From: Cytophagales bacterium
GTDB taxonomy: Bacteria; Bacteroidota; Bacteroidia; Cytophagales; Cyclobacteriaceae
Length of the DNA: 41,174 nucleotides
Direction of reading: 5' to 3'
Assembly (NCBI GenBank): GCA_020402945.1
Contig: JADBYQ010000037.1
Location: 1-41,174 of the forward strand
This document shows, one piece after another, positions 9,123 to 16,894 of the stretch. The translations under genes were made by a program, and so were the position numbers. Numbering within the stretch: the stretch's first letter is position 1; each line of letters begins with the position of its first letter. The notes under the pieces were generated by a model, which worked only from the letters and a program-made list of their open reading frames with translations, had not been told where the DNA came from and searched no databases.

Positions 9123-9365
9123 ATGAAACCGCAGAGTTCACGGCAGCTAAAAGAATTAGAAGAAAAAAATGTATTTGATTTTTATGAAATTAGTAATGGA
9201 AATGTAGTTATCTATTATCGTGAATTGGCACCTGAAGGGCAGAATATTATTAATCTTGACTTGAAAGCAAAAATCCTGGGTTTATATTTAGGCTCTGCTA
9301 GCTCCGCCTACCTGTACTATACAAATGAATTTAAAGAATGGGTTAAAGGAAAATCACTATCCTGA
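9123..9365 (+). pseudogene. C-terminal fragment of an alpha-2-macroglobulin-like protein
   Basis: Eighty codons: KELEEKNVFDFYEISNGNVV, IYYRELAPEGQNIINLDLKA, SASSAYLYYTNEFKEWVKG. The pattern of a receptor-binding-domain-like strand pair followed by SAYLYYTNE is what I associate with the very end of large bacterial alpha-2-macroglobulin proteins. The intact proteins exceed 1,500 residues, so only the tail is left. It may or may not be translated from the ATG at 9123. Identification is by pattern only. Confidence 0.45.
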
Positions 9366-9397
9366 TTTTTCGGGAAAAAACTTGGGATTTTAACATA

Positions 9398-9432
9398 AAC
9401 CCATTATTCTAAATCTCGGGTTAAAATGGGTT
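9398..9432. terminator. Possible hairpin between convergent genes
   Basis: AACCCATT (9398-9405) pairs with AATGGGTT (9425-9432) across a 19-base loop, between a plus-strand relic and the minus-strand transcarbamoylase that ends at 9515. The long loop makes a terminator role uncertain. Confidence 0.25.
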
Positions 9433-9514
9433 CATTTATTGGAAAATTTCTGAAAAAAGTAAGGGACATTTTAGTTTTCAAATCTTGAAATCAATTATGA
9501 AAAATGAACATCAC

Positions 9515-10438
9515 TTATCCCAAACACCATTGATAGATTGCAGCAGCGCTATGCATTTTGTTTTCCGCTTGTTGGAATGCTCTGCTCTTTGAAGAATCCA
9601 AAACATCGGCGTCAACTTCCTCTCCCCGGTGTGCAGGCAAATCATGAAGAAATAGTGCATTCGGGTAATTATCCATTAAGGCAGATGACACGCGATAAGG
9701 ATTGAACACATTGCGCCAATCGGGGTCTATCTTGATAGTTCCGGTCGTTTGCCAACGCGTTGTATATACGACATCCAATTCTTTGGGAACGGCACGCAGA
9801 TCTTTCACTTCAACAACCTTCGAGGAAGTTGCTTTAGCATATTGCATGCCTTCATCTATCACACTGCGTGGAAGTTCATAACCGGGCGGTGAATACAAAT
9901 ACAGTTCCGTATTAGCGAATCTTGGAATTGACCGGCACAACGCACTGGCGGTATTGTTTCCTTCGCCAACGTACAGCACCCGCAGGCCAGACAGCGAGCC
10001 GAATAGTTGCAGCATCGTTGTAAGATCTGCTAGCGCTTGCGTTGGGTGCTCTTGGGTACTCATAGCATTTACAATAGACATCCTGTTCTGCGAAGTATAA
10101 ACGTACATTTCACGCTGATCGCTTGCTGTTCGTGCAACCAGGCAATCCAGCATACCAGACAGTACACGCGCTGTGTCTTCAGTCAATTCACCGGTGTTTT
10201 CCTGCAGATCATTTGGGCCAAATGAAATAATCTGCGCGCCAAGTTTAAGCGCCGCTGCCGAGAAGGCCGTCCTCGTTCTAGTTGATGTTTTTCTGAAGTA
10301 AATACCTATGACGTTTCCTTCGAGAAGTTGCTCATACTTTTCACCATTTGCCAGCGTCAAACTGCGCTGCAAGATGTAGTCGAGATCTTCATTTGCCAAC
10401 GAATTCAAGGTGATCAAATGCTTTCGTAGCTTCCGCAT
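9515..10438 (-). CDS. Atypical transcarbamoylase (ornithine/aspartate carbamoyltransferase family)
   Basis: A 307-residue cytoplasmic enzyme, the normal length for the family that transfers the carbamoyl group of carbamoyl phosphate to an amine. Carbamoyl-phosphate binding residues are intact: STRTR (52-56) and HPTQ (131-134). The C-terminal AENKMHSAAA helix resembles ornithine carbamoyltransferase. The amino-substrate side is unusual. The family's HCLP loop reads HDLPAHRGEEV (265-275), losing the Cys. The DVWxSMG loop of ornithine enzymes is replaced by DVVYTTRWQTTG (222-233), closer to the aspartate enzyme's YxTRxQ. So the acceptor is probably neither plain ornithine nor plain aspartate. 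It stands alone beside an XRE regulator rather than in an arginine operon; a role in modifying a secondary metabolite is possible but unproved. Confidence 0.8.
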   Translation of the reverse strand: MRKLRKHLITLNSLANEDLDYILQRSLTLANGEKYEQLLEGNVIGIYFRKTSTRTRTAFSAAALKLGAQIISFGPNDLQENTGELTEDTARVLSGMLDCLVARTASDQREMYVYTSQNRMSIVNAMSTQEHPTQALADLTTMLQLFGSLSGLRVLYVGEGNNTASALCRSIPRFANTELYLYSPPGYELPRSVIDEGMQYAKATSSKVVEVKDLRAVPKELDVVYTTRWQTTGTIKIDPDWRNVFNPYRVSSALMDNYPNALFLHDLPAHRGEEVDADVLDSSKSRAFQQAENKMHSAAAIYQWCLG

Positions 10439-10658
10439 GGTTGGTTACATTTTAAAGTACAATTCGTTAAATCAAATAATATTGGTTACGCAAGAAATCG
10501 TCCGTCATGTTTGACGTCAATACGATTGCAATGTTGTGTCCAAAATCGGAAACTCCGATACATCCCGCGTTACTCACCCGCAGAAGAAACAATCATAGCA
10601 AATTCGCCATGTGCTTTCATCATCTAAAGAACATGTGCGACTTGTTATCAATTGAAAT

Positions 10659-11477
10659 TTACGACGCACTCACCTGCGACTTTGAAAGGTATTCATAGCC
10701 GCGGTAAAGCACGAGTATTTCAGCGATAACAGCCGGTATCATGAGCACATACGTGAAAAAGAAAAGAACAACTGTCACGAGCATAACTCCGATGATAATT
10801 TCTATGATACCTGCAACACGTGAAAGTTCGCCCATGCTGTCTTGTAAGCGAATTAAAGCCATACCGAACACAATGCTAAGAGTTCCAACACTAACAGATG
10901 CAATTATGTAGGGGAACCACAAACTATCAACATCATCAGCCAATAGAGACGTCACATCGAGGATGCCCATGCCCGCTACCGCAACAATCAACATATAGCA
11001 CGCACTCTTCAAAAGGGTATTTTCGAACAGTTTACCAAGTGTTATAAACCCGCTTGCGAAAAGCGCGTACGACAATACTGCGACGGCACTGAGACTGATA
11101 TAGGCAATGTTAGTCATCAAACTCCAGTGTTTGTCTTTGATTAACCAGGCGACGTCCATGGTGCCTAATACGATCTGGGCCACGAGATAAACCGTTCCCG
11201 ACAGCGCGGAAATTAAAAGAGTATTTCGGTCATTGAATGGCGATTGATTTCTTTGTGGTTCCATGTTTTGCAATTGGTTTTGAGAAAATGATTCGTAACT
11301 CTCTTCAAGTGCCTCCAACAAAATTTTCACAGTAGCCATCCGAGGTAAAACCTCTTCATTTTCGATGCGCTGAATGGTGCGTACGCTGACGTAGCTCTTT
11401 TCTGCCAACTCTTCCTGGGTTACGCGTTTCTCCTTCCGCAAAGCGACGAGCCGTCTTCCTAATTCTGGTTGCTGCAT
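10659..11477 (-). CDS. XRE-family regulator fused to a six-helix membrane domain
   Basis: I start this at the ATG at 11477 (MQQPELGRRLVALRK), because the 19 residues upstream in the same frame are not part of the helix-turn-helix. Residues about 5-62 form a Cro/CI-type DNA-binding domain (TQEELAEKSYVSVRTIQRIE is the recognition part). From about residue 85 on there are six hydrophobic segments and a short cytoplasmic tail, so the protein should hold a DNA-binding domain at the inner membrane. No periplasmic sensor domain of any size is visible. Its trigger is unknown and might be membrane state or a small hydrophobic ligand. It lies 220 bases upstream of the transcarbamoylase gene on the same strand and may control it. 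Bases 10439-10658 contain nothing else recognisable. Confidence 0.75.
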   Translation of the reverse strand: MQQPELGRRLVALRKEKRVTQEELAEKSYVSVRTIQRIENEEVLPRMATVKILLEALEESYESFSQNQLQNMEPQRNQSPFNDRNTLLISALSGTVYLVAQIVLGTMDVAWLIKDKHWSLMTNIAYISLSAVAVLSYALFASGFITLGKLFENTLLKSACYMLIVAVAGMGILDVTSLLADDVDSLWFPYIIASVSVGTLSIVFGMALIRLQDSMGELSRVAGIIEIIIGVMLVTVVLFFFTYVLMIPAVIAEILVLYRGYEYLSKSQVSAS

Positions 11478-11967
11478 AAGATTTTTTAAAGACACAATGT
11501 GCCTAATTACGGATTCATTACCAAAGCAATGCAATTTTTAGCCCGTCATTTGCCCGGCATAACACGCCAATCGCAGCTTTACGCTAAGAAACGCACTTTC
11601 CATTGACCTCTTTAAGAGGCATAGGATGGAAGAATTTTTTTTCTGTCGATCGCGCATTTTGAACTTTTGATTCTCCGACCAAAAAATTTCGCTACGGATA
11701 CAATAATTTCACCCTTCAATATAATCAACAGTGAGGGAATTTCATCAACGCTTAGTTGCCGGAAAAATCGATCGGGCCAGTTTAAATACTCCGCATCGGT
11801 TGCTGATCAATTTTTGAAATTTGGTATGATTGAAAGCGGTGATTTAAGAAAGAGCTCCGCTACCGAGGCATACATGTCCTTGTATATATCAAGACGTAGA
11901 ATCTGGTTAATGGAAAGTAATTTAAAGTTGTCGATTATGCAAAACATCAAACTGTAGTTGGCAACTT

Positions 11968-12249
11968 TTATTCAAAGGCGATAGGCTTAAGGCGATCCAT
12001 AAGCTTATTTATTAGATCGATCATCTCTGGCCTTCTATGATGAATTACGTAGCCGACGGCCTCGATAAGAACCTTGCACACTTGCTTCAATCGCTCAACC
12101 CGTGGCAAATGGTTAAATGCACCCTTTTTCGGCGCACCTTCACCATCAATCTAGGAAAGATCATCTTCGATATGATCAAGTAATCTCCTCCACGCTTCTA
12201 ATGAATCGTCAGACGATTCCTCCGTAACCTTCAACCAGATCGTCTTGAC
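11968..12249 (-). pseudogene. Unidentified coding relic with internal TAG
   Basis: On the minus strand one frame of 94 codons reads KTIWLKVTEESSDDSLEAWR, then RLLDHIEDDLS, a TAG at 12151-12153, and continues GEGAPKKGAFNHLPRVERLK, AVGYVIHHRRPEMIDLINKL to TAA at 11968. Composition and continuity are protein-like, but no family is recognised and no start codon is present. The flanks (11535-11967 and 12250-12478) show no convincing gene. A plus-strand open frame at 11667-11957 has low-complexity, unfamiliar sequence and I do not trust it. Confidence 0.35.
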
Positions 12250-12478
12250 TTAGTTACTGCGCTATTTAGGATGAGCACCGTAAACTCGCGACCTCACAGC
12301 TGGCATGTTAAACTAAGTAATGTTATTTTTTTTGCGAACTATTTCTTTTAATACACTCTATCTACAGAAATCTCTCTTAATCCGATTACCATCAGACGGC
12401 TCCGTTCGTAAAACTTCCTCCATCTATTCAATACCAACCGATTGGTGCGTCATCAATCCTCGCGGTGAAATAAACAAG

Positions 12479-13090
12479 CTAATTACGTTTATAGAAATCA
12501 GCTGATTGACTTAAGATCATCGTAAGTAGTTCACGTACGTCTCGTAGTGTCATTGAAGCCTCGATTGTCGATGACTCTTTATTGTCTTTGCCCATCGATT
12601 CCAGAAGGACGGTCGAACACCCTGCTGCGGTGCCGGCCTTAACGTCAACAATGCTGTTACCGATCATCCATGAGTTTTTCAGTTCAATATTCATTTCCGC
12701 TGAAGCGCAAGTAAACAGTCCTGGCAGCGGCTTGCGACAGCAACACTCCATAGCATATTGTTCAACGATGCCATGTGGGTGATGCGGACAAAAGTAAAAA
12801 CCATCTAATGTTACGCCGGAGTCTTCCATCAGTTTTGCTATATGGACGACTGCGTTCTGCAATTGGCTTTCAGTAAAATAACCGCGTGCCAATCCTGACT
12901 GATTTGATACAATAATAATCAGATAGCCAGACTGCTGAAGCACGCGAAGGCAATCAAGCATTCCCTCGGCAAAAACTATTTTAGATAAAGTAACATTGTA
13001 AGGCACATCGACGACTAACGTTCCGTCTTTGTCTACGAAAATGGCTTTACGTTTCGGTCCCAATGCATTTTTATAAAATAAATTTTTCAT
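12479..13090 (-). CDS. gmhB: D-glycero-manno-heptose 1,7-bisphosphate 7-phosphatase
   Basis: A 203-residue HAD-family phosphatase that removes the 7-phosphate from heptose 1,7-bisphosphate, the third step to ADP-heptose. VDKDGTL (residues about 19-25) holds the two catalytic Asp residues. SNQSGLARGYF is the second HAD motif. CPHHP...C-C-C-RKP is the zinc-binding and substrate loop special to GmhB and its relative HisB-N. IGNSIVDVKAGTAAG is the metal-binding motif, with Asn in place of the usual first Asp (GDxxxD becomes GNSIVD). It follows hldE by 38 bases on the same strand. The 15 residues at the C-terminus are not conserved in the family. Confidence 0.9.
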   Translation of the reverse strand: MKNLFYKNALGPKRKAIFVDKDGTLVVDVPYNVTLSKIVFAEGMLDCLRVLQQSGYLIIIVSNQSGLARGYFTESQLQNAVVHIAKLMEDSGVTLDGFYFCPHHPHGIVEQYAMECCCRKPLPGLFTCASAEMNIELKNSWMIGNSIVDVKAGTAAGCSTVLLESMGKDNKESSTIEASMTLRDVRELLTMILSQSADFYKRN

Positions 13091-13128
13091 TGCGAGGCGT
13101 TACCGCATTTAGGATATTTCCGCATACG

Positions 13129-14508
13129 TCAACGTGCATAAGCTACATTTTCGATCCGGTCGACAATCCGCGTTGAGCTAAAACCATCAACATAGGGACA
13201 TATCAAAACCTTACCACCATACGACTTGATAAAAGCGGCTCCCGCAACATCATCTTCGATGTAGTCACCACCTTTCACAAGAAGGTCGGGACGAATTATT
13301 TGTATCAATTCCTCTGGAGTGTCTTCTTCAAAAATTACAATAGCATCGACGCTCGCGAATTCAGAGAGGACGAGCGCCCTGTGAAGTTCATGGTTTACAG
13401 GCCTTTTGTTTCCTTTCAGCTGGCGAACCGATTGATCACTATTCAACCCAATAATGAGCCGGTCACATTTTTGTTTACAAAACTTGAGTGTGGCAACATG
13501 TCCAGGATGAAGCAGATCAAAACACCCATTTGTAAATCCGATCACAAAATTATTGCGTTGCCAATATTCGATTAATTCTCTGATTGAAACGGGCGATTGA
13601 ATCTTAGATGTCACATACATTTCATTGGAGAGTTCCTCTGGTGTGACAATGGCAGTCTCAGGTTTACTAACAACGATTCCAGCAGCAATATTGGCAAGTT
13701 TTGCGGCCTCAATTATAGTTAGTCCCGCAGAATAACCCGCAGCCAAAGTTGCCATCACCGTGTCACCCGCACCTGAAACATCAAATACCTGGCGAGTGAT
13801 TGAATCTATCATTTCGCAATTGTTTTTATCATGCAGCATCATTCCATCCTTTCCAAGTGTGACCAATACATAGGTTACCTCAGTGTCCTCCCTTAACTTC
13901 GCGGCGTAAAATGCTTCTTTCCCTTCAATTTCTTCACTGTCGAAACAATCACTCAGTTCCTTTCGATTGGGTTTTATCAGCGTAGCTTGCGCGTACTTCT
14001 GATAGTTTTTCCCTTTTGGATCCACGAATACCGGAACGCTGTGTGCACGGCACATCTCAATCAATTGCCGGCAAAACGGAGTGGTTATTGTTCCTTTATT
14101 GTAATCTGATATTACCACAAGATCTAATTTCGGAAGTCGTTGTCTAACAAAATCCAACATTTTGTTTTCAACTTCACTTGAACATTTAAATCGCTCTTCG
14201 ATATCAGCACGGAGAACCTGTTGATTGTTAGATATGAAACGCGTCTTCACGATGGTTGGCTGTTCGCACGCGTGCAATTCGTAGTCGAGGTGACTGAACG
14301 TGCGCAGCAACGAATCGATTTTTTCACCATTCGAATCATTACCAATCAGCGCCGTAAATGAAACGTTGCAACGGAGGGAATTCAGGTTCCTTAGTACATT
14401 TCCTGCCCCGCCAAGCATTTCCTTTTTCTTGTTGATTCTAATTACCGGCACAGGTGCCTCCGGAGATATCTTTTCTATATCTCCATATTCGAAAACATCC
14501 AACATCAC
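13129..14508 (-). CDS. hldE: Bifunctional heptose-7-phosphate kinase / heptose-1-phosphate adenylyltransferase
   Basis: HldE makes both the kinase and the ADP-transfer step of the ADP-heptose pathway. The kinase half is PfkB/ribokinase type: LGGAGNVLRNLNSL, SDYNKGTIT, TLIKPNRKE, TLGKDGMML and VSGAGDTVMATLAAG with the catalytic Asp. The second half is a cytidylyltransferase-like domain: GFTNGCFDLLHPGHV (HxGH is the nucleotide site), GLNSDQSVRQLKG and PDLLVKGGDY. The listed start is a GTG at 14508, but homologous sequence (DIEKFKDTSILVVGDVM) continues in frame to 14583. The first in-frame stop upstream is at 14587-14589, with no ATG, GTG or TTG between. An ATG at 14585 is out of frame and runs straight into TAA, so a one-base deletion just after it would explain the loss. 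The gene may therefore be damaged, or the assembly may lack a base. Confidence 0.9.
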   Translation of the reverse strand: MMLDVFEYGDIEKISPEAPVPVIRINKKKEMLGGAGNVLRNLNSLRCNVSFTALIGNDSNGEKIDSLLRTFSHLDYELHACEQPTIVKTRFISNNQQVLRADIEERFKCSSEVENKMLDFVRQRLPKLDLVVISDYNKGTITTPFCRQLIEMCRAHSVPVFVDPKGKNYQKYAQATLIKPNRKELSDCFDSEEIEGKEAFYAAKLREDTEVTYVLVTLGKDGMMLHDKNNCEMIDSITRQVFDVSGAGDTVMATLAAGYSAGLTIIEAAKLANIAAGIVVSKPETAIVTPEELSNEMYVTSKIQSPVSIRELIEYWQRNNFVIGFTNGCFDLLHPGHVATLKFCKQKCDRLIIGLNSDQSVRQLKGNKRPVNHELHRALVLSEFASVDAIVIFEEDTPEELIQIIRPDLLVKGGDYIEDDVAGAAFIKSYGGKVLICPYVDGFSSTRIVDRIENVAYAR

Positions 14509-14648
14509 GTCACCAACAACAAGAATAGAGGTGTCTTTAAATTTTTCAATGTCCGTTTTAACGGATCTTAATTCACTTTTTACATTTTAATTTTTCATCG
14601 CATGCTTCGCAAAGTATATGACCAATTAAAATATGACATTCCTGTATC

Positions 14649-15149
14649 CTAGCCGTCTCCTGAATGCCTATAACAATAGGCAAGTCTACCATCCTGCCCA
14701 GTTCCCCCCCCATCTTTACCAAGTAGCCCTACCGTTAGCGTTTTATTTGCCTTAGCTGCTGCCACAGCGTTGGCCAGATTTTTACTGTTACCAGAAGTTG
14801 ATATTACTATTAGCACGTCTTTTTCATTGCAAAGTGCGCTTACCTGACGTGTGAACACTTCATCATATCCATAATCATTAGCTATTGCCGTGAGTACAGA
14901 GGTATCTGTACTCAGGGCAATAGCAGGTAACGGTGACCTTTCATTCTTATATCGCCCGACAAACTCTGCTGCCAGATGCTGACTATCTGCCGCGGATCCA
15001 CCGTTACCTGCAAAGAAAAGTTTCCCCCCGCTGCTTAACCGTTCACGTGCGAGCAAACAGAGCTTTTCTATGTCATCGATATTATGCAGGAGAACGTAGT
15101 CGACTGCACAGCGATGACGTGCAATGCTTTCGCGAATGACTTGTTGCAT
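14649..15149 (-). CDS. gmhA: Sedoheptulose-7-phosphate isomerase, C-terminus frameshifted
   Basis: A SIS-domain isomerase that commits sedoheptulose 7-phosphate to heptose synthesis. FFAGNGGSAADSQHLAAEFV is the substrate-binding signature. LSTDTSVLTAIANDYGYDEV and VISTSGNSKNLANAV follow. As read, the protein ends with an unrelated tail (TGQDGRLAYCYRHSGDG) at 14649. Removing one G from the run of eight (14704-14711) restores the family's ending, GRMVDLPIVIGIQETARIQE, CHILIGHILCEACDEKL, with a stop at 14573-14575 that overlaps the start region of hldE. The natural gene is therefore 14573-15149. The shift removes the C-terminal helix that helps build the tetramer's active site. It could be a real slipped-strand switch, a fixed mutation or a homopolymer error. 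Confidence 0.88.
   Translation of the reverse strand: MQQVIRESIARHRCAVDYVLLHNIDDIEKLCLLARERLSSGGKLFFAGNGGSAADSQHLAAEFVGRYKNERSPLPAIALSTDTSVLTAIANDYGYDEVFTRQVSALCNEKDVLIVISTSGNSKNLANAVAAAKANKTLTVGLLGKDGGGTGQDGRLAYCYRHSGDG
14704..14711. repeat. C8/G8 homopolymer that shifts the gmhA frame
   Basis: Eight C on the plus strand (G8 in the gene). Seven would keep the gmhA frame open through its conserved C-terminus. Runs of this length are classic sites for slipped-strand variation and also for sequencing errors. Confidence 0.85.
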
Positions 15150-15150
15150 T

Positions 15151-16131
15151 TTAAATAGTATTCAAATGGATATGCATATTTCGTTTCAGGTACGTCTTAA
15201 CATAATCGGCGACGCCCTCCTGAATGGAGTACAAATTGTCGGTATATCCGATACTCCGTAATTTTTCGTTAGACGCGCATGTATAGTATTGATAACTCGT
15301 CCGAATGTCTTCAGGCATATCAATAAATGCTATGTTCTCCGGCTCACCCGATGCCTGAAATATACTTTTGGCTAGTTCCACAAACGTCGATGGTACAGCT
15401 GTACCTATGTTATATATACCCGAATGACGTTGCGTAAGCATGAGAAACTCCAGTATCTTCAGGACATCCTTAACGTAGATAAAATCCCGTTTCTGCCCGC
15501 CATCGCCGTACTGAGGAATGTGAGACTTAAAAAGCTTTATGCTTTTGGTTTGTTGAAGCTGATGATATGCATGAAATACCACCGAAGCCATTCTTCCTTT
15601 GTGATACTCATTCGGCCCATAGACGTTAAAAAATTTCAACCCCGCCCAAAAGGGAGGCTTTTCGATTTCATTCAGACACCATGAGTCAAACAAGTGCTTT
15701 GATCTTCCGTATGGATTCAGTGGGCAAAGCGAAGCGATAGAGGGTTCATGATCATTGAATCCATTCTTTCCATCACCATAAGTTGCGGCTGACGATGCAT
15801 AGACAAAAGGCTTTGAAAATTTTACACAAAGGTGCCACAACTTTTTTGTATACTCTGTGTTTAAACGCCGAAGCAAATCTTCATCGCGCTCGCTTGTATC
15901 TGTTCTGGCGCCAAGATGAAACACAAAATCGACGACTGTTCCATTTTTTAAAAACCAGTCTGGAAAAACATCCCGATCAATTTTAGATACTATGCTTAAA
16001 CTATGGGTATTCCGGTTTTTTATTTCACTATCGAATTTATCAACTGCTATGATGCTAGAATAACCCTTTGCGTTGAGCTGATGAATTAACGCGCTTCCGA
16101 TAAATCCGGAAGCACCCGTTACCACAATCAT
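15151..16131 (-). CDS. hldD: ADP-L-glycero-D-manno-heptose 6-epimerase
   Basis: A 326-residue extended short-chain dehydrogenase that inverts C6 of ADP-D,D-heptose, the last step to ADP-L-glycero-D-manno-heptose. VTGASGFIGSALIHQL binds NADP. FHLGARTDTSERDE is typical of HldD. YASSAATYGDG supplies the catalytic Ser/Thr and NPYGRSKHLFD the Tyr and Lys. NVYGPNEYHKGRMASV and LFKSH...YGDGGQKRDFIYV are the blocks that separate HldD from UDP-galactose epimerases. It ends one base before gmhA and lies 43 bases below the CBM9-like gene, so it heads or joins the heptose operon hldD-gmhA-hldE-gmhB. Confidence 0.93.
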   Translation of the reverse strand: MIVVTGASGFIGSALIHQLNAKGYSSIIAVDKFDSEIKNRNTHSLSIVSKIDRDVFPDWFLKNGTVVDFVFHLGARTDTSERDEDLLRRLNTEYTKKLWHLCVKFSKPFVYASSAATYGDGKNGFNDHEPSIASLCPLNPYGRSKHLFDSWCLNEIEKPPFWAGLKFFNVYGPNEYHKGRMASVVFHAYHQLQQTKSIKLFKSHIPQYGDGGQKRDFIYVKDVLKILEFLMLTQRHSGIYNIGTAVPSTFVELAKSIFQASGEPENIAFIDMPEDIRTSYQYYTCASNEKLRSIGYTDNLYSIQEGVADYVKTYLKRNMHIHLNTI

Positions 16132-16174
16132 ACTAAATACATTTAAAGAAGGTTTTTAATGAGTGATCAAAGCG

Positions 16175-16894
16175 TTATTGTTCGGCAACACTCAAGATCA
16201 TCTTGGCGTAGTGGTCAACACTTTTCCATGCGTCGCTGGAGTAATTTGAAAGCCCAAGGTTTGTCTCGCGCGAAGCGACAACATCAGGCATCTCATATTT
16301 GTCATGATCGGTGACTTGTATATCGAAGTAGACAGGATCCTTTCTGGGATCAATTGACAAGACAGACCACGGAAGAGCGATCTCCAGTGTATATTTGTCT
16401 GCATCGATAATCAACTGATATCTGGTGCCGTCATCCGTAGCATCTTCAGTTCCATGTACACCACAAATAAATCTTTTTTGTACGATCTCACCTCCGCCGT
16501 CAGTCGACTTTCGTCGAAAAAACAACGTCACGTTATCGGTATCCCATTCGTTGAGCCATTGATATGCACTGTCTATTTTCGTCGGCTTAAATATCCGGTC
16601 ATCATGCACGGTCACAAGTAAGCAAAGCGCTTCATCATTCCACATTTGCTTAAATGTACACAGGAGATCATTTGACGATTCAACAAATTCAGATCCGAAC
16701 GTAATAGTAGACAGCGTATCCGATGAAATGGTTTGCCAAGCCGCGTCAATATTGCAGTTCATTTGCAGCGAACCAGGATAATGTGCTACCGTAAAAGATG
16801 GCGTTCCCTGTAAGTTCAAGTACTCGATAAACAGGATTACCAACACACATAGCGTGATCAGAAAAAAAAGAAGTCTTCGCTGTCTCGCCATCAT
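16175..16894 (-). CDS. Membrane-anchored CBM9-like domain protein
   Basis: A 239-residue protein with an N-terminal hydrophobic helix (residues about 8-27, LLFFLITLCVLVILFIEYL) and an outward-facing domain resembling the family 9 carbohydrate-binding fold. Its features are NIDAAWQ, MWNDEALCLLVTVHDD, NEWDTDNVTLFF and YTLEIALPWSVL. Such domains bind sugars, often at chain ends, and are usually parts of xylanases or polysaccharide-processing proteins. Here it stands alone. No catalytic domain is present. Its start overlaps the stop of the SGNH-like gene by four bases, so the two are co-translated and probably act together outside the inner membrane on a glycan or glycosylated product. Confidence 0.7.
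   Translation of the reverse strand: MMARQRRLLFFLITLCVLVILFIEYLNLQGTPSFTVAHYPGSLQMNCNIDAAWQTISSDTLSTITFGSEFVESSNDLLCTFKQMWNDEALCLLVTVHDDRIFKPTKIDSAYQWLNEWDTDNVTLFFRRKSTDGGGEIVQKRFICGVHGTEDATDDGTRYQLIIDADKYTLEIALPWSVLSIDPRKDPVYFDIQVTDHDKYEMPDVVASRETNLGLSNYSSDAWKSVDHYAKMILSVAEQ

Noticed and set aside
9515-10438. Calling it ornithine carbamoyltransferase (argF) for arginine synthesis
   Set aside because: The ornithine-binding Cys and SMG loop are not conserved and no arginine genes are nearby.
11667-11957. Plus-strand open frame of 96 codons
   Set aside because: No family motif, Ser/Lys/Ile-rich random-looking sequence, no ribosome site, lies among relics; not called as a gene.
12320-12505. 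Plus-strand open frame of 61 codons
   Set aside because: Overlaps the end of gmhB on the other strand and has no recognisable features.
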